Source: Limnoperna fortunei (Eukaryota > Mollusca > Bivalvia > Mytilida > Modiolidae). From it: DNA of 64,000 nt. A program made the translations under genes and the position numbers. Where the stretch lies: positions 47,991,070 to 48,055,069 of the forward strand of contig OX104114.1 in assembly GCA_944474755.1 (NCBI GenBank). The letters are read 5' to 3'. Within the stretch, counting starts at the first letter, position 1. Each line of letters opens with the position of its first letter. The notes under the pieces are model-generated. The model did not search any database. It was not told the DNA's origin and saw only the letters and a list, made by a program, of their open reading frames with translations. Of the stretch, positions 21,801-33,800 are shown piece by piece.

Positions 21801-24800
21801 AACATCAATTGTGGGTCGGATACCTTAAAGGGCAATAACTCCAACAAGGAGTCATCATACAACTTTGACCCAATTGGAGTGTTTTGTAGAGCTTTAGATG
21901 CTGAAGAAGGAAGGTAAAAAACATAAACTTTAAAGAAGACCATCCAAACAATATTGTCAGCAAGTTTTGTTTTCATATGTTAATCAGTTTCAGAAAAGAA
22001 ACCTAATAAAACTTTTTCCCATAGGGTCTACTGTTAATCTTTGTAATGCTGTGGTGGCCAATTTTAATTTCCAATTGCCATAAAAACACAAACTTCAAAG
22101 AGGACCATCCAAACAATACCGGTTTCAGAGAAGTTTTAAGCCTTTTAAAACTTTTTCCCATAGGGTCCTATGTTAAACTAAGTCCTGCGGTGGTGGCCAT
22201 TTTGAATTTTCATTGGTTTACCGGTTGTATAGAGAAGATCTTGAAGAGATCTTTATTATTTGCTCATAGGGTCCTATGTTAAGGGTCCTATGTTAAACTA
22301 AGTCCAATTGGCAATAAAAAAACATAAACTTTAAAGAAAAAAAAAACAAAAAAAAAACTTTATAGAGGACCATCCAAACAATATTGCTAGTAAGTTTTGT
22401 TTTGATTGGTTAAACGGTTTCAGAGAAGCCCTTTTAAACTTTTTTCCCATAGGGTCCTATGTTAAACTAAGTCTTGTGGTGGTGGCCATATTGGAATACC
22501 AATCAAAACCAGAGGCTCTTAAGAGCCTGTATCGCTCACCTGATTTTATAGGCAATGAAGATGGCATTTCCCTGATGTTAAAGTAAGTCCTGTAATTTTC
22601 AATAAACTTTAAATAGGACCATCCAAACAATATTACTAGAAAGCTTTGTTTCATTGGTTAACCAGTTGTATAGAGATTTTTTTTATTTGCCCATAGGGTC
22701 CTATGTTAAACTAAGTCCTGCTGGGGAGGTGGCCATTTTGAATTTCCAATTGCCATAAAAAACATAAACTTTATAAAGGACCATCCAAACAATATTGCTA
22801 GTAAGTTTTTGTTTCCATTGATTAACCGGTTTCAGAGAAGAAGCCTTTAAAAACTTTTTCCCATAGGGTCGTATGTTAAACTAAGTCCTGCGGTAGCGGC
22901 CATTTTGAATTTCCAATTGCCATAAAAAACATAAACTTTATAGAGGACCATCCAAACAATATTGCTAGTAAGTTTTTGTTTCCATTGATTAACCGGTTTC
23001 AGAGAAGAAGCCTTTAAAAACTTTTTCCCATAGGGTCGTATGTTAAACTAAGTCCTGCGGTAGCGGCCATTTTGAATTTCCAATTGCCATAAAAAACATA
23101 AACTTTATAGAGGACCATCCAAACAATATTGCTAGTAAGTTTTTGTTTCCATTGATTAACCGGTTTCAGAGAAGAAGCCTTTAAAAACTTTTTCCCATAG
23201 GGTCCTATGTTAAACTAAGTCCTGCGGTAGCAGCCATTTTGAATTTCCAGTTGGCATAAAAATCATAAACTTTATAAAGGACCACCCAAACAATATTGCT
23301 AGTAAGTTTTGTTTTGACTGGTTAACCGGTTTCAGAGAAGAAGCCCCTTTTAACCTTTTACCCATAGGGTCCAATGTTAAACTAAGTCCTGCGGTGGCGG
23401 CCATTTTGAATATCAGATTGGGATAAAAAACATTTACTTTATAGAGGACCATCCAAACAATATTGCTAGTAAGTTTTGTTTCCATTGGTTGGCCGGTTTC
23501 AGAAAAGAAGCCTTTCAAACTTTTTCCCACAGGGTCCTATGTTAATTTAAGTCCTGCGGTGGCAGCCATTTTGAATTTCCAATTGCCATAAAAAACATAA
23601 ACTTTATAGAGGACCATCCAAACAATATTGCTAGTAAGTTTTTGTTTCCATTGATTAACCTGTTTCAGAGAAGAAGCCTTTTAAAACTTTTTCCCATAGG
23701 GTCCTATGTTAAACTAAGTCCTGCAGTTGCGGCCATTTTGAATTTCCAATTGCCATAAAAATCATAAACTTTATAAAGGACCACCCAAACAATATTGCTA
23801 GTAAGTTTTGTTTTGACTGGTTAACCGGTTTCAGAGAAGAAGCCCTTTTTAACCTTTTACCCATAGGGTCCAATGTTAAACTAAGTCCTGCGGTGGCGGC
23901 CATTTTGAATATCAGATTGGGATAAAAAACATTAACTTTATAGAGGACCATTCAAACAATATTGCTTGTAAGTTTTGTTTCCATTGGTTGGCCGGTTTCA
24001 GAAAAGAAGCCTTTCAAACTTTTTCCCATAGGGTCCTATGTTAAATTAAGTCCTGCGGTGGCGGCCATTTTGAATTTCCAATTGCCATAAAAAACATAAA
24101 CTTTATAGAGGACCATCCAAACAATATTGCTAGTAAGTTTTTGTTTCCATTGATTAACCGGTTTCAGAGAAGAAGCCTTTTAAAACTTTTTCCCATAGGG
24201 TTCTATGTTAAACTAAGTCCTGCAGTGGCGGCCATTTTGAATTTCCAATTGCCATAAAAAACACAAACTTTATAGAGGACCATCCAAACAATATTGCTAG
24301 TAAGTTTTGTTTTGATTGGTTAACCGGTTTCAGAGAAGAAGCCCTTTTAAACTTTTTTCCCATAGGGTCCTATGTTAAACTAAGTCTTGAGGTGGCAGCC
24401 ATATTGGTTTACCAATCAAAATAAAAAACACAAACTTTGTAAAGGTCCATCCAATGAACATTATGGCTAAGTTTGGTTTCAATTGGCCAAGTGGTTTCAG
24501 AGAAGATGATTAAAATGTAAAAAGTTTACAGATGCCGCCGCCGCCGACGGACGCAAAGTGATAACAATAGCTCACATGACCCTTTGGGTCAGGTGAGCTA
24601 AAAAGAACTAGGAATACAAACATTCTGCCTAACCCAACAATTTTGGAAACAAGTGTGGACACAGAAAAACGTCTCGCCTGAATTCCGCATCAGTAACGAA
24701 AATAAATTTCGTCATAAGCATTACGTTAATAGCATTAATTATGAGCAGCGGCCTGTATACCAAATATTGTCACCATACTATGCATAGTTACAGAGGAACT

Positions 24801-27800
24801 GTCATAATACAAAACTTTAACATAGTCGCTGGACTGTGAAATTGAGGTCAAGGTCAGGTGGAACCTACCAGACAGTCATGTACTATTAATCAGCAACCTA
24901 TATACCAAATATTGTCATCCTACCATGCGTAGTTACAGAGGAACTGTCGTAACCCCAAAACTTTAACGTAGTCGCTGGACCGTGAAATTGAGGTCAAGGT
25001 CAGGTGACACCTACCAGACGGTCATGTACTAGTCATCAGCAACCTATACACCAAATATTGTCATCCTACCATGCGTAGTTACAGAGGAACTGTCGTAACC
25101 CCAAAACTTTAACGGAGTCGCTGGACCGTGAAATTGAGGTCAAGGTCAGGTGACACCTACCAGACAGTCATGTACTAGTCATCAGCAACCTATACACCAA
25201 ATATTGTCACCCTACCATGCGTAGTTACAGAGGAAATGTTGTGACCCCAAAACTTTAACGTAGTCGCTGGACAGTGAAATTGAGGTCAAGGTCAGGTGAC
25301 ACCTACCAGACAGTCATGTACTAGTCATCAGCAACCTATACACCAAATATTGTCATCCTACCATGCATAGTTACAGAGGAACTGTCGTAACCCAAAAACT
25401 TTAACGTAGTCGCTGGACCGTGAAATTGAGGTCAAGGTCATGTGACACCTACCAGACAGTCATGTACTAGTCATCAGCAACCTATACACCAAATATTTTC
25501 ATCCTACCATGCATAGTTACAGAGGAACTGTCGTAACCCAAAAACTTTAACGTAGTCACTGGACCGTGAAATTGAGGTCAAGGTCAGGTGACAGGTGACT
25601 GACTGGCAAGTACTCATCATAAGCTACCTCTGGACCAAATTTGATGGACCTAGGGCTTGGGCTTACAAAGATATGAAGCAAGATGTCAAGTGTTTACGCC
25701 GCCGCCGCCGCCGGATTCCCATACATATGTCTCGCCTCCAGCGACTTCTCGTCGCAGGCGAGACAAAAAACCATAGCTGTCTAAAATATAAAGATTCTAA
25801 TTATTTAATCAACATATAAATTTTAATTTAAAAGAATACACTGTTAACAACTTTACAGTAAATGCAGGAACTAAAGATCAGACATGAACACATAGAGATC
25901 CTGTATATGTAAACACTAAATGGAATTCCTACATGTATTAACAAGATCGTATATAACACATATGAACAGAAATACCTGTTAACAAGATCAGGCATTAACA
26001 CATATTTAACAAGTTCCTATCTAATGATCATACATAAATACATATGAACAGAAAATCCTATTAACAAGAAAAGGTATAAACACATGAACAGAAATTCCGA
26101 TTAACAAGATCAGGCATTTACACAACAGAATTCATATTAACACGATCAGGCATTAATACATTAACATGATTCCTATTAATAAGATCAGGCATTAACACAT
26201 GAACAGGATTCTTATTAACAACATCAGGCATTAACACATGAACATGATTCCTATTAACAATATCAGGCATTAACACATGAACAGGATTCCTATTAACAAG
26301 ATCAGGCATTAACACATGAAAAGGATTCCTATTAACAAGATCAGGCATTAACACATGAACATGATTCTTATTAACAAGATCAGGCATCAACACATGAACT
26401 TGATTGCTATTAACAAGATCAGGCATTACCACATGAACATGATTACTATTAACAAGATCAGGCATTAACATATGAACATGATTCCCATTAACAAGATCAC
26501 ACATTAAAACATGAGCAGGATTTCCATTAACAAGATCAGACACTAACACATGAACATGATTCCTATTAACAAGATCAGGCATTAACACATGAACATGATT
26601 CTTATTAACAAGATCAGGCATTAATACATGAACATGATTCTTATTAAAAAGATCAGGCATTAACACATGCACATGATTCTTATTAACAGGATCAGGCATA
26701 AACACATGAACAGATTCCTATTAACAAGAGCCGGCATTATCACATTAATGGGATTCCTATTAACATGATCAGGCATTAACACATGAACAGGATGCCTATT
26801 AACAAGATCAGGCATTAACACATTAATGGGATTCCTATTAACATGATCAGTCATTAACACATGAACAGGATGCCTATTAACAAGATCAGGCATTAACACA
26901 TGAACAGGATTGTTATTAACAATATCAGGCATTAACACATGAACAAGATAATAATTAACAATATCAGGCATTAACACAAGAACAGGATTCATATTAACAA
27001 GATCAGACATTAACACATAAACAGGATTTATATTTACAAGATCAGGCAATAACACATTATTGGGATTCCTTTTAACAAGATCAGTTATTAACACATGAAC
27101 AGGTTCATATTAACAAGATCGGGCATTAACACATGAACAGGATTCATATTCACAAGTTCAGGCAATAACACATGAATTGGATTTCTTTTAACAAGATCAG
27201 GCATGTGTTTGTTTGTTTTATGGTGTTTAATGCCACTTTTAGCAATTTTTCAGCTTTATCATGGCGTCCAGTTTTTATTGGGGGAGGAAGCCGGAGTACC
27301 CAGAGAAAACCCCCGACCTGCGGTAGGAAAACTGGCAATCCTTGTCAATTAAGATTGGATTCGAGTACACCCTGCTTGCACATTAATATGTGAACAAGAT
27401 TCCTATTAACAAGATCAGTCATTAACACATGAACAAGATTCCTATTAACAATCAGGCTTTAACACATGAACAGGATTCCTATTAACAAGATCAGACATTA
27501 AAACATGAACAGGATTCCTATAAACAAGATGAGGCATTAATAAGATCAGACATTTCCAAGTGATGACAAGAATTTCTATAAATAAAATCAACATTAAAAC
27601 ATTAGGAGAGGACTTATAAAAATGTAAGTACAAGAGTTCCTATTAACAAGATCAGACACTGATACATGTACACTGGGATAGGAGTCCAAATTAAATATGG
27701 AGATAAAAAATTTACATACAGCAGACAGGATCAAGTTCCAGTAATTAAATCAGAACTTAATAAATACAACATGTACTTACACATCCATGACTTATTAACA

Positions 27801-30800
27801 CAGACTTCTTTTCCTCTTCTCTTAAAAAGTTTACACATCTTCCAGACATCAAAGCCAGGCATAAAAATCCAGCCCCCATTGAACGAGCCAAGAACTGATG
27901 TGCAGTGTCCAGATCTGGCAGAGTTGTCTTTTAAAAAAATCATGAGCAAGAGAGTACTAAAACAAAACTTAAACAATTACTCAATAAAAGGATATTTTAT
28001 GATAATTCTATTCCTGCTGTAATTTATTTATATTAAGTGCTTTGACTGGATAAAAACACTTAAATAGTGTCTTCTCAGATAATTTATACATCGATATTTT
28101 CTCTGAGCGGACTACTTTCAGTATCCAATGTAAACAAGATGGCGTCCTCCTAGCGTATCGTCAGGGAGAGGGGACAATGTTTTCTCTGTCCCAATGATTT
28201 CCAATTAAATCAATTAATTTTCAAATAAAATATAATATAAATACAATTTAGTGTTTAATTTTTTTTTTCCCTATCAATATCTACAGAAACATGATTCCTT
28301 TGGTACTATGTTTTGCATTTCCCTACGCTCTGGCCTAGGTATGTTTTGAGGTCTATTAATTGCAAACTGGAATGATGTCAGTTGTGTCAACAAGGTCCTT
28401 ATTTTGAAGTTATAAAAGCATATACAATGAAAAATTCCTAAACAATTTACAAACAGAACTCTGATTGCATTGCACTTCTAAACAAAAAACAGCACTATCT
28501 AATATGGTTTCTGAATAAAATCAGGGTAATGTCTGGATATTCAAGTAAATAAAGTATCTACTACAAAAGCAACAAAAAGAAATATCTTGAAACTGTACGA
28601 GACAGGAAAAATCTTTTAAAACATAATTGAAACCTGAAGCCTTTTCAATGAGGAATGCATTATAAAACCAGTATATCACCAACTTAAAAATTCCTTCTTC
28701 CCCTTATATTTCTTAAAAATAAGAAAGAAGATCTACAAATTCTTTTTTCATATTAAAAATTTCTAGTCAAAACCAGGTTTAATAAAACAAAACAACCACA
28801 AAGTTTTCTATTCTACAAATCATAAATGAATCCTGACATCCATTAAAGATAGCAGAATTTGTTAGCGAATTAATAGGTTAATTAAACATGGTTACAAATA
28901 AAAATTTCCTAGTTAAATGTCTAAAATGGCAGCATTTGCTTCCTTGATATGATTTGTTGGCTATGTCATGAATATCTATAGATAAAATAAGCACAGAATC
29001 AGTTACCAATAAAACTGATCTATATGACAACAAAACATGTTTAATCTAACGGCATATCCACTGTGGGATCATCTGACATCCACTGTGGGATCATCTGACA
29101 TATCCAATGTGGGATCATCTGACATATCCACTGTGGGATCACCTGACATATCCACTGTGGGATCATCTGACATCCACTGTGGGATCATCTGACATATCCA
29201 CTGTGGGATCATCTGACATATCCTGACAAACCTCAGTAATATATTCTTGCAATATCATACTGGTTTCTACATGTACATATACATGTATGCTAAAGTTTTA
29301 TAAAAATTGCAAAAATGACAATAGAACTTGTCCTTATAAAATACCTGAAATTTACAAGCCACGTTAGGAAAGATAAGAGTCAGGATTCCATGTAGGAACC
29401 AAATGATAAAGTCAAGTCTGATGTGGAAATCTCTGTGTGTAGTCACAGGTTCAGCATAGCCTCCCCAGTCTTTCTGTGTCAATGAGTAATAAAGAAACCC
29501 TCCAACAATCAACAATGACACTGCTGTCGCATTCTCATACAACTGAAATTTATCAAATAACTTGTTTACATAAAAACAAATAAAACATGTACTATTATAT
29601 GTTCATTATACATGTATTTTCTAATTTAGTTTTCATTCTTTAATGTATTTCTTAATGAGAGGCAATACCATCTGTGATAATAATACATTACTGTACATTA
29701 ATGAATAGCATTGGACCTTGTTTCATCCAATAAAAACAAATGAGTTTACTCTGATATGAAGTAACACTCAATAATTGGTTGACAAATTTCACATTATACT
29801 ACAGTGATCTACTTCAAATATTGTAATAAAAGAACTGATAGGTCTGTTTGACATAGATCAAATATTATCAATCTTGATACCAGTAAACAAGTGTGGACAC
29901 AGAAAAACGTCTTGCCTGCATTCCGCATCAGTAACGAAAATAAATTTCGTCATAAGCATTACGTAAATAGCATTAAATATCAGCAGCAGCCTGTATACAA
30001 AATATTGTCACCATACCCTGCATAGGTACAGGGGAACAGCCATAACCCAAAAACTTTAACGTAGTCGCTGGACTGTGAAATTGAGGTCAAGGTCATGTGA
30101 CACCTACCAGACAGTCATGTACTAGTCATCAGCAACCTATACACCAAATATTGTCATCCTACCATGCGTAGTTACAGAGGAACTGTCGTAACCCCAAAAC
30201 TTTAACGTAGTCGCTGGACCGTGAAATTGAGGTCAAGGTCAGGTGACACCTACCAGAGAGTCATGTACTAGTCATCAGCAACCTATACACCAAATATTGT
30301 CATCCTACCATGCGTAGTTACAGAGGAACTGTCGTAACCCCAAAACTTTAACGTAGTCACTGGACCGTGAAATTGAGGTCAAGATCAGGTGACGCCTACC
30401 AGACAGTCATGTACTAGTCATCAGCAACCTATACACCAAATATTGTCATCCTACCATGCGTAGTTACAGAGGAACTGTCGTAACCCAAAAACTTTAACGT
30501 AGTCACTGGACCGTGAAATTGAGGTCAAGGTCAGGTGACACCTACCAGACAGTCATGTACTAGTCATCAGCAACCTATACACCAAATATTGTCATCCTAC
30601 CATGCGTAGTTACAGAGGAACTGTCGTAACCCAAAAACTTTAACGTAGTCGCTGGACCGTGAAATTGAGGTCAAGGTCAGGTGACACCTACCAGACAGTC
30701 ATGTACTAGTCATCAGCAACCTATGCACCAAATATTGTCATCCTACCATGCGTAGTTACAGAGGAACTGTCGTAACCCAAAAACTTTAACGTAGTCACTG

Positions 30801-33800
30801 GACCGTGAAATTGAGGTCAAGGTCAGGTGACACCTACCAGACAGTCATGTACTAGTCATCAGCAACCTATACACCAAATATTGTCATCCTACCATGCATA
30901 GTTACAGAGGAACTGTCGTAACCCAAAAACTTTAACGTAGTCACTGGACCGTGAAATTGAGGTCAAGGTCAGGTGACAGGTGACTGACTGGCAAGTACTC
31001 ATCATAAGCTACCTCTGGACCAAATTTGATGGACCTAGGGCTTGGGCTTACAAAGATATGAAGCAAGATGTCAAGTGTTTACGCCCATACATATGTCTCG
31101 CCTCCAGGGACTTTCGTCGCAGGCGAGACAAAAACAAGGTCAGATTAAGAATTTGTTTAAGTTATAAGAATTAAATAAAAATACATCCAGTTTGAAAAAT
31201 CAAAATTGTTTACGAATAAATTTCCAGTAAGACATGAGACAATAGATTATCGAACTGTCCACAATTGTATCGTCCTGCCTCTAATTGGAAGTTGTCTGTT
31301 TTCAAAGAAAATTATTGAAAAACAACCTAACTGTGTTATTAAAGTATATATATATATATGTAAGGCATAATAATAGCAATTTACTGACGTATGGTTTTAT
31401 AACATATAACAGATTACTGACCAGGAATTTGATAAGAAAAGTACCAAATTACTGATCGCCTTTTTGATCAGACAGGTAACTAAAGCTGATTACTCACCTT
31501 TAATTTCAGGTTATTATTTTCTTTATCTTTTGCTGTCCACACTGTGAAATACACCAACATGGCCATCACTGCAAAAAACTACAAAACAAACCATAAGCAT
31601 ATAAAAACAGAACGACTATGGGTAAAATATGAATAGTAATGTACATACCAACATTAATTGTGTTATCATTTATTCCTTTTACCATACAACTTTGTAAGAT
31701 TATGAGATATAAATGAGATATAAGTTTTTGTGGACAGACATCTTGCTATCATGTTCTGAGTTTTTGCTTGGGCTTTCTAGCAATTTTGTGAGGATAAAGA
31801 CAGGCAAAGCTTATAAAGGTTTATACAGTCCTAGAAACATTTTATTATCAGGAAAACATAAAGCATAGTTCTGTGTGGTGGTTTTAAACATTCTCAAAGT
31901 AAAACCTGTTACAGCAAAACAAATTCTTGTATAGAGTGACCATCTTTGCCTTACATAATGTATTACAACATAACTATCAAAATATTTCTAATACAGGGAT
32001 GTAACATTGCACTAAGGCTTGCTGTACTGTCAGTCTATACTAGAAACCCAACTAGCATGCAATGACAGATTTTGTAGAAATTTAGCTCTCATTTTAAATC
32101 ACATAAAATATTTCTGACATAATCTTGTATTTGTTTGTTTTATGTCAATTAAACATGGGAATGAATATTAAAATTACTAATTTTTACTGACAGCAATCAC
32201 AAAAAATACTTACATGTTAAATATAGAAAAGTGGGATAATTCTTGCCAAAAATCTTTTTAAAGACTTTTACCAACCTCATTTTCTTACTTTTAGCAAAAG
32301 AAATTTCGTATTACAACAAGTCTGACACCAGACTAGTGTATGTAGACGTGTCTTCATATCAACTTACAACAGTTCTGGTCCACAGAAGGCATGATCTCAC
32401 TGTTGGATCTGCTGATTTCCTCAGTAAAATGTGCACACAAGCTTCTGAAATCATTATGATACCAACACATCTTATCTCCTGTAGGTGGAGGGCATCTGAT
32501 TTGTTTAGTATCTGAAATTATAAATGTATGAAATATATAAAATAATACTGGTATATATTAGCATGAAGTGTGTTTTCCAAGTAGTAGAAACATTAGAGGA
32601 TTTGCTTTTGCAATAAAAAAATTCAGTGATTTACATAATCCCTTTGACAAGAAAATCCTCAATTAACCCTTCAAACGTTTGCCAATGTCAAATGCAGAAT
32701 GGACCAAGTATTAACTACTTTGGTGGTTTAGAATGCAGTGATTTCTAGTGGTGTTGCTGATCTAGGTATTGGTCAACAATTTGTATTTGTTTCTGTAGTT
32801 TAAGGTATCCGACCCATAATTGACGTCACCGTTTAATTTTATTTTAAAACCGAGAAATACAGCTTTCTTACATAAGGTATTGCTAATTAATGATACAAAT
32901 TAAATATAGTGTTTAAATTCGAGTCAATGTTAACACTTTTGAGCAAAAAAGTTAGTTACTCAAATAGTATTTCCGATGTTTGCCGGACATTACCGAGGTC
33001 TGCTCCATTGAAAAACAATGGTCATCCGGGACACCAAATATGATCACGCGGTCAATTATGGTTCGGATACCTTAATTGTACTTAATAGTTCAGAAAACCA
33101 TAAAAGGGAAACCTTTGGCAACAGACATAAAATGATGAAAACATACACAATATACTGTCTTATACATTTTCCACAATATTTCCTCTAAAACAACAGAGTA
33201 TACATAGCATGTATAAAATGAGTAGCAACACATAACTTTGTATCATAGTTCAACTGCTTAGTTAAACATTTGATAAACAGCAAACCAAAAAGGGCAACAT
33301 CTAGCATTTGAAGGTTAAATCTACAGAGTCAAGCTGAGGGGTAAAGTCAAATTATTATGACAGTATGTGAATGCAGACTCAGCTTCACATCTACTTAACT
33401 TAGGGTCAAGACAAAGTATTCTGACAGTATGTGCAGGCCAACTCAGCTTCCCATCTACTTCCCTTAGGGTCAAGACAAAGTATTCTGACAGTATGTGCAT
33501 GTTGACTCAGCTTCCCATCTACTTCACTTAGGGTCAAGACAAAGTATTCTGACAGTATGTGCATGCTGACTCAGCTTCCCATCTACTTCACTTAGCATCA
33601 TAACAAAGTATTATGACAGTATGTGCATAACACTCAGCTTCCCATCTACTTCACTTAGCGTCAACACTATGACAATATGTGCATGTTGACTCAGCTTCCC
33701 ATCTTCTTCACTTAGGGTCAAGACAAAGTATTATGACAGTATGTGCATATCCACTCAGCTTCCCATCTACTTCACTTAGGGTCAAGACAAAGTATTCTGA

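Larger units (their letters stand above)
18984..21911 (+). mobile_element. Hairpin-ended element family B, copy 1, with two insertions
   Basis: It starts AGAGGCTCCCAGGAGCCTGT then ATCGCTCACCTGAACC, identical in plan to 62713. It continues with a 495-bp-type monomer (words TTCAAGGAGAATAATTCC, CAATCTTGACCC, AGCAATGCTAACTTTTTCTC, GCCATGGTGGCCATGTTGG). A family-A element (19361-20850) and a TTAA MITE (21556-21824) interrupt it. When both are removed the sequence matches the 62.7-kb copy. The right end at about 21911 passes abruptly into family-A monomers, so the true 3' end is lost. It lies in intron 5 of the host gene. Confidence 0.75.

Noticed and set aside
20119..24000. Open frames of about 80-106 residues inside the family-A arrays
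   Set aside because: The same peptide appears again in each array because the monomers repeat. Frames start and stop with monomer variants, so they are not independent genes.
26118..27094. Long minus-strand frames with a 13-residue repeat as a protein gene
   Set aside because: They are produced by the 39-bp tandem unit. There is no start context, splice support or non-repetitive domain, and a SINE interrupts the same array.
28130..28180. Promoter with a YY1-like AAGATGGCGTCC word
   Set aside because: It lies inside an intron, with no downstream plus-strand exon or ORF to give it a transcript.
32243..32515. Plus-strand 90-residue frame near 32.3 kb
   Set aside because: Most of it is the antisense of exon 2, which has strong splice sites and fits the minus-strand gene.
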